The translations under genes were made by a program, and so were the position numbers. From Motacilla alba alba (taxonomy: Eukaryota > Chordata > Aves > Passeriformes > Motacillidae), in NCBI RefSeq assembly GCF_015832195.1, contig NC_052046.1, positions 41,860,473 through 41,924,472 of the forward strand: DNA of 64,000 nt, read 5' to 3'. This document shows positions 1 through 11,330 of the stretch, piece after piece. The stretch's first letter is position 1. Each line of letters begins with the position of its first letter. The notes below the pieces were generated by a model. That model ran no database searches and was not told where the DNA came from. It saw nothing but the letters and a program-made list of their open reading frames with translations.

Positions 1-2817
1 CATAATCTTTGCATTCATCCACCAGTAAGCCTGAAATAATGTTCATTTTAAAGAGTTATGAACATCCAGAAAAGTAGCCAGGATAGAAATCAGGTCTATC
101 ACTAAGAACGTGGTATTGGCTGCAAACACTAGCAGTAACCAAAACCAGATGATTGAGTGAATGTTCTTGCGTCTCAGTTCTCCTCCTTTATGAACAGAAG
201 ATTTGCATGTGAGACACTGCAAAGCTTTGAAGTCAGTTTCACATCCCTTCCAGTTGCCTAGAGAGATGTAGTTGCAAATGGACCTCTGGAGATGTCTAGT
301 CCAATCCCCTGCTCCAAGCAGGACGTGCTTATCAGGTTGCTGAGTGCTTTGGAAAACTTGTGAGGATGCAGCCCTTCTGACCTGCCTTATCTTGGTTCTT
401 GGGCTCTAGGACTCCTATGAGGAAGAAGTCCCTGTGTCCAGTGGGAACTCCCTTGCAGGTGGTGCTTGTTGATGGAGAAGCTTCAGTTTTCTCTGTAACT
501 CTCCCTTTTAGGCAGTAGATGATTGCAACCTGACACCTTCCATCTCACCTTTCCTTCTCCTGGAGACTAAACAGACACAATTCCCTCAAGCCTATCCTCG
601 TATGTCAGGTATTCCCATCCCCAGACCATGTTTAGTGGTCGTGCTCTGGATATGCTCCAGCATTGACATCTCTTTTTTTCATGGGACACCCTCTCACCAG
701 ATACGGATGCAGCCTCATGAGCGCTCTGTAGACACTGTCTTCCAGCAGCTGGCTGCACATTGCTTTGGAACTCAGGGCTTTAGTAGGCCTTCATGGGCAG
801 ACCACTGAATCATTCTCCTTCCCACCGTGTGTCCTCCCTACCATAGTTCCTTTTCTGGCGTCTTGTGCCCCAGCTTGCACTGGTGCTTGGGTTTGTTCCA
901 TCCCAAGTGCAGAAGCTATGGATTTGCCTTGTCTACATTCCATTAGCCTGCTATTCATAACTTCTAGCTCACATTCTTTTTCCCTCACCCTCACAAACAA
1001 TGTGGCCTTCCAGAAGGCTCACCTGTCAGGATATATAGCAGGGATTCTTTTTGTGTGAGCTCAATGACTATGTGCTACACAAACCAGAATACATACATTG
1101 GTCCTTCTTGGGGAAACAATAGCTGTCATGAATGCATGGCTTGTAGCAATTTGTTCATACTCTGTGCATTGTCCTCCTGTTCAAAAAAGGCTTGTGCCTT
1201 TTCCTTCTCTGCACTAAAGTGCATTTAAAAGATTGTTCTTCAGTCCTTGCCATACTTCTGAAATCAGCATACACCTGATTCCATTAATGTATCTGCACAC
1301 TTTTAAGTCATTTTGTGGCAAAGCAGATTCATAGTCAACTGAAGAAAGAGAGCAATACATCTGTCCTAATAATATTTAAAGATGTCATTCTTATTTAAGG
1401 GAAATAATTTAGAGATTAATTATTACTTGAAAGATATATGTTCCCACTAAGAAATTGATGTTTAAAGCATGATTTTAAGTATGTAGAGCCATAATTACAG
1501 TGCCTGCCATGATTTCTGCGCACCAGGTTTCTCTTCATCAGACAATTGTTAAGTACATCTGAAAGACATGAGCTTGGTTATGGTACAGGCACTTAAAAAG
1601 GGAATGCTGCACCTGCTAACTAGAACATGGCAGATTTTAGAGAAGCTGATTTCAGCATAACTTGTTTTCCTGCTGCAGCTTTCTGTGTCATCTTGAATTG
1701 GGTTTTTTTGCTGACACAGACCAACTCCAATTTTACTGTCTCTGCCCCTGGACACACCTAGAAGAAACAACGGCTTGGAGCCAGAACATTAGGGATTGGG
1801 ACATCAAACAAGCTGTAAAAACCTTCTAAGCCTCATTTAACATCTCGACGTGTAGGAGCTGTTCTTTGCACTTGTGTTGCCCTGGCTGAACTCTACACTC
1901 TTAAAATAGCCTTTATGTTATGTTAAGACAGCAGACACTGAAAGGTCACTTCTGGGAAGAGCAGAGGCCAGCTTTACCTCTGGAGCTGTATGGCAATGTG
2001 GGTGCTACGCCTTAGAGTGGAATTCTGTTGGACGGGTTGCTTTGCTAAGAGCAGGCAGGGTAGTTCCATGAGTTCTGTGACACTCTTCTTCTGCCTGTGT
2101 AGTCATGAGCCTTCTCTCAAAGAGAGTGCCTGCAGAAAGACCACAGGACAGCAGCCCTTACTCAGTATAGTGCGCAGTCTAAAGCAGTAGTATGCCGTGA
2201 ACCTTGGGAACATGTTCACCTGGAGTAGTTTTCCCACCTGAAGCCACCAGATTATGCACAGAGATCTGTTCTGGACAGTTATCTGTTCTGGAATGAATAA
2301 GGTCTGCCCTGCGGCATCCACAGGGTAGAGCAGGACAGGTCTTGTCTTGCCTACCTGAGGATGGTTCATGGCCTGCTTGTGCCTATGAAGGGACCCTCAG
2401 GCCTCTGCAGGCCAACATCACAGATACTTGGGTCCAGAAATAATGACTGGCTGTAGTGAAAATAAATGTTTGCAGGAAATTATTGAAGGGGCTGGTTAGA
2501 GGGGCCATGGGAAGGAAATGGATTATCTACTGGCATTCCTCTGGATCACTTTCAGTGAGAGACAGCTGTGCATGTGGATCAAGGCAGTGCAGGTGCTGAA
2601 AACAAAATACTGCCTTAGGCTGCCTTTGTGGTGAACTGTCCATAGGGGTTGCAACTAGCAGTTGGAGATGGTCAGTCTGGCCACTGTCTTGACCTGCCAC
2701 CCAGCAGCTACTGGCATTTTGTTCTCCTACTTTCCCCTCCATAAGGAGAGCCTGTCATGGTGCTGCACCCCTCTTCCCTTTGCACAAGCATGAACTTACA
2801 CTTTGCTTTCCTTGCAG
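1..2817 (+). other. SHB: Last intron of SHB (3' part)
   Basis: This non-coding stretch precedes the SHB terminal exon. It ends in a good vertebrate acceptor: a pyrimidine-rich run at about 2798-2815 followed by AG at 2816-2817. The intron is phase 2, because the first exon base (2818) is the third base of a codon. Apart from the old CR1 piece at about 265-680, I see no exon-like, RNA-gene or regulatory signal. The stretch 680-2700 has only short random open frames. The upstream exons of the gene lie outside the window. Confidence 0.75.
265..680 (-). repeat. Old CR1 LINE 3' fragment
   Basis: The stretch resembles the 3' end of an avian CR1 (chicken repeat 1) non-LTR retroposon, read on the minus strand. 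The 'CTGGAGATGTCTAGTCCAA' phrase near 286-304 and the 'GGAGACTAAACAGACACA' phrase near 561-578 sit where CR1 has its conserved 3' UTR and ORF2-end motifs. It is strongly diverged, lacks any open frame and is 5'-truncated as usual for CR1. The right boundary is unclear; 680-1010 may be further decayed repeat. Confidence 0.6.
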
Positions 2818-3001
2818 GAGCAGTCAAGGTTTTATGCATATGAAGCTGACGAAAACCAAAGAGAAATACATCCTGGGTCAGAACAGCCCTCCTTTCGACA
2901 GTGTCCCTGAAGTCATCCACTACTACACTACAAAAAAGCTGCCTATCAAAGGAGCAGAACACTTGTCCTTGCTCTACCCTGTGGCTGTACGGACTCTCTA
3001 A
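2818..3001 (+). CDS. SHB: SHB terminal coding exon (C-terminal half of SH2 domain)
   Basis: This is the last coding exon of the SH2-domain adaptor protein B, a cytoplasmic adaptor that couples tyrosine-kinase receptors to downstream signalling by binding phosphotyrosine. Seen: 60 full codons from Ser-Ser-Gln-Gly to a C-terminal Arg-Thr-Leu, then TAA at 2999-3001. The segment contains EKYILGQNSPPFDSVPEVIH, then HYYTTKKLPIKGAEHLSLLY, typical of the second half of the SHB-family SH2 fold (late beta strands, BG loop, helix B and final strand). The conserved phosphotyrosine-binding Arg of the FLVR motif would be in an upstream exon outside the window. The exon starts right after the AG at 2816-2817, phase 2, so an ATG at 2780 that continues this frame is intronic. 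Paralogues SHD, SHE and SHF have related ends; the KGAEHLSLLYPVAVRTL tail favours SHB. Known family facts are from memory, not a search. Confidence 0.9.
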
Positions 3002-5750
3002 TAACCTAGTCTCACCCCTTCCTGTGGATGGGAGGTGAGAGATAAGCTGGGTTGCACAGAATTTGTTGCCAGAATTCAGAGCCTGAGTCTATGATGGAGA
3101 GAGGCAGCATTTAGTCTTGTGAATGTGGGCTCTCTGCAGAGTTGTCTATGGGACTGTGTGTGTGATATACTTGTGCTGCAGCATGCCTCTAGAATTGTAT
3201 TGCTGCATAACAGAAAGAACACTTATTTTAATGCAAGAAAGGCAGATAGCCTTCCCAGACTTTCTATGTGAATGAAAGTGCTTCCCAAAAAAAGTTCTTC
3301 CTTCGTGTTTTGAGAAGAATCAACAAGTTCTTCTCAGCAGTAAAAAACCAACAACTTGTATTCTCTTGCTACCCTGAGAAACTTCTCCATGAGAAAGAGT
3401 AACCTTACTCTGAGGGACCCTAGGGTGTTCTTGATGGACCTGAGAAGGAGCTGCTTAGCAAGCAAGTCTCTGGCTCTGGTCACATAGTTTGATGGGTTTG
3501 GGATTTTTTTAATGCAGTTTCTTAGGGTAGTCAAATATTGAACTTCTATTAGACACACAATCTTAAAATAGTTTTGTGAGAGCAAATTATGGTCAATTAC
3601 TTATGAATAGGGGATGTAATTAAACAGTAGTTGGTTATATATTTTTATCCTTTTTGGTACAATAATCTCTTAATGTTTACTGTCTTCATTTGCAAGTTTC
3701 ATTTGTAGGTACAGGCAGCTAATTCTGTTTGGGGCAGTTACACCATAATGTTTTAAGTAGTTAGGATAAGTAATTTTGATATGTGGGTTAGTATTTATGC
3801 ATGAGGGTGGTCAAAGGCTTTTATAAAGCTTTAGTAGGCAAAATCTTCACTTGCTCATTCATCTGGATCTAACAGCTGTCCTACTGATGTAGCAGGCTAA
3901 TGTGTATCATGCTGCCTTTCAACAAGATGGCTTCTGCAGCTGTGAGAATTGCAGTATGTAGCAGAGCAGAATTTTTTCTGGTCTACCAAGGCATTCTTAA
4001 GCTATAGCCCCGTTGGCACATACCTTCTGCTCTTTTTCACCATGAGCAGAAGCCTGCCTCCTGCTGTATTTCAGTCACTGTCAGCCAGAAGCACTGTGGA
4101 AGCTGCTCTGTATCTTAGTCCTGCCAACTCAGTGCCCATCTACTTGGGACATATTTTCTACATGCTCTGTGTGCTCATTCAGTGAGATAAGTGAAAAATT
4201 ATAATTGTACACAAGCTGGAACTGGGGAATCTATAGCCTTATAGTCCTCATGTTGTGCCATCTCCCACATATGTCTAGAATGTTGTGCATTAAACCATCA
4301 GCTGGTATAGTAGCAAACTGGTTATATGCAGGTTATGTATTTTACAGACAGCAATAGGACTGTGAAATTGTGTGCTATTTAATTCAGCTTTCTTAGCTAC
4401 TACTATTTTTTATGTATGCTTAGGAAGAAGTGCAAATCTGAAAATTGTGATGGAATAACCACTTATTGCCTGTAAAAGTAGTTCTTCATGGTATTGTTAA
4501 TTCTGTTAAGAACCTCAAGGATGACCCATATATTCTCACTGGTGCTAAATATTCTGTTTCCTTTTAAGCCTGCCTTATTCTTTAAATGGTATCCAATGCA
4601 GATTGAACAGAAGTTGATAGGTGTGTGAAGAGCCCAGTGTCATTCTGTGCAGCAATGGGTCAAACTGTCTGTCTTACCCAGAACTGGAAGCTGCATTGAA
4701 ATAAGTTTACCAGTTTTCTGAGGAGGGTGGCTCAATGGAGGACAAAGAGACAATGTTCCTTTCCAAGTGAAAACAAACATCCCCTTTTCATGTATTGATG
4801 CCACCCAAGATGAACCCAAAATGGTCACAAAATGGATGACCAGTCACAAGGTGTCACACTTCTGTAAGTTTTGTTCCATTAGCATATTTGAGTTAATTGT
4901 CCAATTATAGGTTGAGGTTATGAACTTCCATCCTCCTTGTTTTCTCTCTTCAATTCACCATTGTTTATACTTTTTGGGCCTGGAGCTTGTAACAGTTGTC
5001 CTAATAAGCTGGAAAAGGAATTGTCTACCTACCCTGTGAAGAGAACTTAGCAACACTTAATATGACGCTCAGAGCTACACACTAAACCAGCACAGAATCT
5101 GAAAAATATGAAAGCTAAAACCTAAGGCGTCATGTTCACCTGCCTGCTTTTTTTATTTCCCTAAAGTCTACTGTCTTAATATCATTCAACTGACAAGAGC
5201 GTACAGGCACTTTGAAGTTAGTATATTCTCTCACCAGAGTAGGAGTTTATGAAGGTGGCAGAGTTCACACAGATTAGGAATCAGGTGACATCTGCTCTGA
5301 ATCTTGGCCTTTGTGGGCTTGAGCAACACTATCATGCCCTTTGGGACAGAAATGTGTTATTTCTTCTTTTGTGTGTTGAATCTGGCATGATTGCTGTTCC
5401 ATAGTCTGTTTTCCTTCTTTAAAGGGAAAAAAAATGTATGCCCCTACTCTGTCTTAACAGCAATTAACAGTAGAAACCAATAGCATCATTAACCAAGGCC
5501 TTGTCTGGCTTCCTTAAGCACTTTGTCTTTAATTCATGGGGATAACTATTGTACCAGACCTTCCTTGTCTTGGGTCTGATCAAAAGTCAGATGAAGCCAG
5601 CAAGTGCCATTTTATTACTGTCTGAATATTTTGGGTTGGGATCCATTGTTTCATACAAGTTATGTGAATGTGCATCATACAAATGAGTATACTGCTTTTT
5701 ACAGCTTCAAGGATCAGATCAAGGTTCTTGGTTCAGTAAGAGGAAATCAT

Positions 5751-5804
5751 CTCAGAACATATTGGTTGTCCTCAGAACATTGGTTGTCCTCAGTATTGGT
5801 TGTC
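5751..5804 (+). repeat. Shrinking three-copy tandem repeat
   Basis: Three adjacent units begin with CTCAG and end with ATTGGTTGTC: 5751-5770 (20 bp), 5771-5788 (18 bp) and 5789-5804 (16 bp). Each successive unit has lost two bases in the middle. It lies near the end of the probable SHB 3' UTR. Confidence 0.85.
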
Positions 5805-5865
5805 CATGGGAAAGTTTTTTTATTATTTTTCTAAAAGACTTTTAGAAAGTACTCAATAATTGCAG

Positions 5866-5875
5866 AATAAATAAA
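5866..5875 (+). terminator. SHB: Overlapping poly(A) signals for SHB
   Basis: Two overlapping AATAAA hexamers (5866-5871 and 5870-5875) are followed within 10-40 bases by a T-rich and GT-rich stretch (5882-5920), the arrangement expected for a strong cleavage and polyadenylation site. Use by SHB transcripts is inferred from position and strand. Confidence 0.55.
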
Positions 5876-5895
5876 ACCAGGATTTTGTTTGCACT

Positions 5896-8835
5896 GTAAT
5901 GTTGTCTCTGTTTATTTAAGTGATTGTATGATATTTTTCCAGTGAAGGCATATTCTTCCCAGATTTTTTAATGTACAGTGAAAATGCGGTGTGTTAACAG
6001 TGTGTAGTATTGCGTATAGGTGGAGGATCTTGTAGTGATCATGCCTATATTGCACATTAAAAGTTTATTTTAAAAAATATATAAACTCTCCCTTTTTTTC
6101 CTCTGATTGTCCTTGTGTACTCAGATTGTCATGAATAGCTAATAATTGAAGTGGCATTTTAGAACAACTTGTGTTTATTTGTCTCAACTGTGCTGTGAAA
6201 GTAAATCACTAGGTTGTAATTTGGAGTCTGGAAAGTCATATTATCTCAGTTCTGCCCTTACTAATTATCTTGATAATGTACATCTTTACAAGGGCTGACA
6301 CGGGTGCATGTGTGAATGATATTGCTGGTGGTGTCCAAGGAATCCAGTTATTGCTGCTAACAGCACAACACTGGTGAGTCACTTTTTGCAGTCTTAGTAA
6401 GAGGTGTTAATTTGGCTTCTATTTTGATAAGTATTTCACAGCATGGTGAAGGCTGTGAACATCTATATGATGTGTATGAGAGCTTTAGTGGCCAAGGTTG
6501 CATTTCACAGCTCCTTCCATAATGGGAAAACCATTTAGGTTTGTGGAAGTAGAGTCATCACTATGGTTTCTCTACTTGATAACAGATTATTGTCTTACTT
6601 TCAAATTGAGTCTTCAGAGAGAGGATGCAAAGCACAGGGCTGAATTAAGTGCAAAGGTACAAAACAGAATTTTTCAACTTATCAAGGAACATGGCCGAGG
6701 AAAATGCTTACTGCTTGGAGGATGACACACTTGTGTGCTTCTCCTCAGTGTCTCATTGGGTTTTGCATTTTATCTTGATGCTGTGGCTCAAGCTGGCAAC
6801 ATGAACACCGTGTGGCAATGTTGGTGGAGTCCATAAATGGTATCTTTTATCCAGGCTCTGATTCCATTTTGACACTGCTACACTACTGAGCTATACTCTG
6901 GTGGACTTGGTCCTCTGCTGCTATAAGTTATTCATGTTGTCCTTGGGTGGTACCTCAAGTGGTGCCTGAGCAAAACAAGCAGAGTCTTAACAGAATTCTA
7001 AATAAACTGATTAAAGACCTCATCCCACACACTACTCTGCTCTCTTTCTCTGTAGAGAGGATAAAACAAAACAGATTTGGAACAGAACTGGCAGTTCTGA
7101 TATGAGTAAGGGGTAAAGGAAATAGAAAGGAGATTCAATTGATTTTCATACATTTTTTCTTTTTTAATGATCTTACATAAAATACTGCATATTGCTTTCT
7201 TTTATTACTTATTTTTGGAGGCCCCAATAAGAAGGTAAGAAGAAAGTAAGGAAGGAAGTTGCAGCAGCCAAACAAAGTTGTTGATCTAAAATGAAACAAA
7301 TACAAGTCCCACTGAAAAAAAAAGTTCATATGTTGCAAGGGATGACCATGTACAATCCAATTTTCTGCACCATGTGATTTCCCGTCTTGAGCCTTGAGCT
7401 TCCTCTGTGGACAAGGTATGCACAATGAAGAGATAATGTGGTGACTGCAGTGCTCTGCACCTTGTATTTAGTTCAGTGATAAGATTAGACCAAACATTGC
7501 CTTTGCCTTCAGAGTCCCTGAATTGCATTTGTTGCTGCTGACAATTCCAAGACACAAGCTTGGTGAAGCTTGTTGGCAAGTTGATTGTATCAACCCATTC
7601 CCCAGGTTTGCCTCCAAGAAACAGTGGTTCTAACTACAGGAGAAATATCAACAGGATGGCTGGAAATCTTCTGAGTTGCATAAGCCATGGGGATGACTGA
7701 AACACTATGATTGTATGAAATTAATATATATGAAGAGTTACAGGATTGTTTATAGAGTAAGGGCTAGGTTGTGTCAGGTAGTATGGGCAGGGCCTGGCTG
7801 AAATTTAGCTGTGAAAGAGTAGAGAAGGATAAGGTAACCATTTACAAGTAAATAGTTTGTTAACTGCTGTGAAAGTGGTAAAAGTGTCATGGGGAAAGTG
7901 TGGAGATACTTTCAGCAAGGACAGACTGAGTTGCAGTGAGGCAAGAGCCAAGTGCGAGATACTGAGAGAATTTGAATACAGGAACCAGGCATTCTCTAGC
8001 AGTCTGTAATGGATATTGTCCACTGTCTCTCAAGAGAGACATAGAAGGTACCTACAAGAGGTAACCCAGACAAAGAGATTATGAGGAGAGACTAAAGAAA
8101 CTTGATGAGAAGCCAGAGAGACTCAGAAGAGACATCAAACAAAACCCTGTGGAGGAAAAGGGGAGAATTCAGGAATACTTTGGGAGAAGTACAAGGGACC
8201 CTACATCCTCAGAGACTGCACATGGTAAGGCTGGAACTGCTACGCTGACCCTCCTGACTTCTCTCCCAGACTGTGTGGTCTACCACATAGGACAAAGACT
8301 GCACTAATCAAACCAACTTCTCTTCTGGACTGTCCTGTGGAACAGGAAGGTCATGTTTCTTGTGGCTGACATCAAAGATATCCATGTCTAAAATGCTTTT
8401 GAATCTGACTTCATATAGAGTCTGCACTTTCATTTTAACTTTTATTGCAAAAAGCAGCCCTGAATTATCTATTTCTTATTAATTAACTATTGTTAATTAT
8501 TTTCAAATATAAAGTTACGTGACATAATTGTGATAAATTATTAAAATAAATTGATTCCAGTTAGTAACTTTTTGTGGCCAGGATCGACCATGGTTTCAAC
8601 CTGAGTATTACCAGTTCTGTGAAAATAAGGGTCATGTAAACAATGTCTTTGATTTTTGTTTTTTGTTCATAATCTTCTTTCAGCACAAATGTAGTAAACT
8701 TTCCTCTGAAATCATCTTATTGTTTACCTCCAGTAATTAGATCCATTCAGAGAGAGGGCAGCCTATAAAATCTTGTCATCTGTCTGTTTCTTCTACACAT
8801 TAAGACTATTTTTATCTCCATATAAACTTATCTGT
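5896..8835. other. Intergenic, nothing recognised
   Basis: AT-rich single-copy-looking DNA without a supported gene. Short open frames on both strands lack domain-like composition or splice context. ATTAAA at 6057-6062 could be a secondary poly(A) signal for SHB. No clear repeat was identified. Confidence 0.5.
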
Positions 8836-10725
8836 ATAGAATCATTTAGGTCATCGAGTCCAACATTTAACCTGACACTTCCAAATCCACCCCTAAATCA
8901 TGTCCTTAAATGCCACATCTTTTAAATATCTCCAGACAGTGGACTGAACCACTTCCCTGAGTAGCCTGGTCTGTGACTGGTAGCCCTTTCAGTAGTGAAT
9001 TATTTCCATATTAACGCAGTCTAAACCACCACTGGTGCAACTTGAGGCTGTTTCTTCTCATCCCCTCATTTGTTGGGAGAAAAGGCTAACCCCTACCTCA
9101 TGAAACCTCCTTCCTAGTAGTTGCAGAGCTGAAATTTCCCTGAGTCTCCTTTTCTACAGGCTTAACGCATGCAGTCCCATCAGCTGCTCTTCACAGGACT
9201 TGTGCTCCAGACCCTTCACCAGCAGCTCCATTGCCCTTCTCTGGACACACCCCAGCATCTGAGTGTTCTTTTTGAAGTGAGGGGCCCAGAACTGGACACA
9301 GCACTCAAGGTATGGCCTCACCAGTGCCAAGTACAGGGACACAGTCACTGCCCTAGTCTTGCTGGCCACACTATTGCTGGTACAGGCCAAGATGCAATTG
9401 GCCTTCTTGGCCACCTGGGCACACTGCTTCTTTGTGTTCAGCCAGATGTCAACCATATCACCCCCAGGTCCTTTGCTGGGCAACTTTCCAGACACTCTGC
9501 TCCCTATCTGCAGTGCTGAGTGAAGTTGTTGTGACCCCAGGGCAAGACCTGAGACTTGGCCTTATTCAATCTCAAGCCATTGGTCTCAGCCCATCAATCC
9601 AGCCTGTCCAGATCCCTCTGCAGAGCCTTCCTGCCCTCCAGCAGGTCAACACTCCCACACAGCCTGGTGTTGTCTGCAAAAGGACTGAGGGTATGCTCAG
9701 TTCCCTCATCCAGAAACTGGCTCCAGTACTGACCCCTGGAAAAAGCACTTGTGACCGGGTGGATGTAGCTCTGTTCACCACCACTCTCTGGACCTGGCCA
9801 TCCAGACGCTTTGTTACCCAGTAGACAGTGCACCCATCCAAGTCATGAACAGCCAGTTTCTCTGGGAGAATGCTGTGGGAGAAAACGTCACAGGCTTTGG
9901 TCGCGTCAAGACAGACAATATCCAAAGCTTTTCCCTCATCTATTAAGCCTTTCCCTCCTACCTCCATCCTACCTGTCATAGGTCAGGTTGGTCAAGTAGC
10001 ACCTGCCTTCCCTAGATCCTTGCTGGCTGGGCCTGATCCCTGGTTGTCTATGATGTGCCATGTGATAGCACTCAGCATGATCTGTTCCATGACCTTCCCC
10101 AGGCTGACAGGCCTATAGTGCCCCAGCTCCATATAGATCCTCCTTCCAGCCCTTGTAGAAGAGGATCACACTGGCCAACTTCCAGTCTCCTGGGAACTCC
10201 CTAGTTAGCCAGGACTGCTGCTAAATCATTAAAAATTACTCAATGAGCTCTCCCACCAGCTCCTTCAGTAGCCTTGGGAAGAACCCATTTGGCTTCATAG
10301 ACTTGTGTGTGTCTAAGCCATGTTTGATTGTTAATTTTTTCCCCTTGGATTATTAGGCCATCACTCTGTTTCTCATCTATGTCTTCCAGATCACCAGATG
10401 TATTGATAGAAATATTTTGTCTTTTACTCAGTAGCCAAATTAAGTTCTAGTTAGGCTTTGGCCCTTTAAATTTTCTCTCCATGCAAATTTGGAACTTGGT
10501 AGTCTTCCTGAGTGGAGACACACTTTTTCCAAAGGTCATAATCTCTCTTCTTTGCTGAATTATTGCCAAAACTTTGTTGTTCATACTGGTTTTCTCCCTC
10601 CCCCCCCACATCCCCACCTCCACCGCACATCTTTTGGCATTCAGGGACTGTACTTCTGTACCTCTTAAGTGTTTTCTCTTCAAAAATTGCTAGCCTGCCT
10701 AGATTCCTTTGTCCTTCAAGAATGC
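8836..10725 (-). mobile_element. Older CR1 LINE with decayed ORF2 (RT part)
   Basis: This is a minus-strand CR1 retroposon whose 3' end lies at the left (AGAATCATTTAGGTCATCGA at about 8839). Decayed pieces of ORF2 reverse transcriptase are visible. The minus frame 9979-9572 includes DIVCLDATKACDVFSHSILP, in which the motif A aspartate position survives. The minus frame 9833-9594 includes [20 protein letters not shown], where the usual FADD catalytic pair reads FADN, so the second Asp is lost. The minus frame 9495-9154 carries the C-terminal SLYLALVRPYLECCVQFWAP block. These pieces lie in different frames, so at least two frameshifts are present and the element is dead. It continues after 11187, being interrupted by a younger CR1. 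Confidence 0.9.
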
Positions 10726-11186
10726 ACAGAATCACAGAATCCTTTAGGCTGGGAAAGACCTCTGGACCACTGAGACCAATCTTTGACTGATCACCACCTC
10801 ATCAACTAGAACATTGCACCTTGTCCTGTCATGAACACCTGCAAGGGTGGTGATTTCACTACCTCCCTGGGCAGCCCATGACAATGTTTAACAACCCTTT
10901 CCATCAAGAAATTCCTCCTGATATCCAGTCTGAACCTCCCTGGCACAGCTTGAGGCTGTGTCCTCTCATCCTGTTGCTAATTTCCTAGAAGAGGCCAACC
11001 CCCCAACTAGCTACAACTTTTTCTGGGATATTTAGAGCAGTAAGTTCCCCCCTGAGCCTCCTTTTCTCCAGACTAAACAACCCTAGGTCCCTCAGCTTCT
11101 CTCACTAGGACTTAACCACTAGACCTTCATCCAGCTTCACTGCCTTTCTCTGGACTCACTCCAGTGCCTCAATACCTTCTTTGAAG
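10726..11186 (-). mobile_element. Younger 5'-truncated CR1 inserted in the older CR1
   Basis: A second CR1 3' end starts again at about 10726 (CACAGAATCACAGAATCCTT). It runs through the CR1 3' UTR and the end of ORF2 (GTGTCCTCTCATCCTGTTGC near 10958, CTCCTTTTCTCCAGACTAAA near 11060) to about 11186. It is about 460 bp long, 5'-truncated and on the same minus strand. The older CR1 sequence reads continuously if this block is removed: TTTGTCCTTCAAGAATG on the left rejoins CCTTCCAAGAGACTCTG on the right. That identifies a nested insertion rather than a tandem copy. Confidence 0.85.
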
Positions 11187-11330
11187 TGCCTTCCAAGAGA
11201 CTCTGTCAACTAGGCCAAAGACTTCCCAATGGAAGTCCAAGCTGGTAGTTCTAACCACATTCCTTAATTCTCTCATTTCATGATTACTATGGCCCAGACA
11301 TCCTCCAGCCATTAGCTGCACCAGTTTTAC
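11187..11330 (-). mobile_element. Older CR1, remainder beyond the nested copy
   Basis: The upstream part of the older CR1 resumes here with CTTCCAAGAGACTCTGTCAA, then TTCATGATTACTATGGCCCA near 11278-11297. These are CR1 ORF2 endonuclease/RT-linker phrases on the minus strand. It fades out at about 11330, where the element is 5'-truncated or too diverged to follow. Confidence 0.75.

Larger units (their letters stand above)
3002..5895 (+). other. SHB: Probable SHB 3' UTR
   Basis: No coding frame and no recognised repeat follows the SHB stop codon until about 5.9 kb. The first convincing cleavage and polyadenylation arrangement is AATAAATAAA at 5866-5875 with a T/GT-rich downstream stretch at 5881-5915. 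A weaker upstream option is ATTAAA near 4289. A UTR of about 2.9 kb is plausible for this gene but its end is inferred from sequence only. The UTR contains a small imperfect tandem repeat at 5751-5804. Confidence 0.5.

Noticed and set aside
2780..2817. ATG upstream of, and in frame with, the SHB exon
   Set aside because: It lies in the polypyrimidine tract before the acceptor AG at 2816-2817; the SH2 similarity begins exactly after that AG.
9169..9824. Plus-strand frames of 116 and 130 codons
   Set aside because: They are antisense shadows of the CR1 ORF2 remnant on the minus strand.
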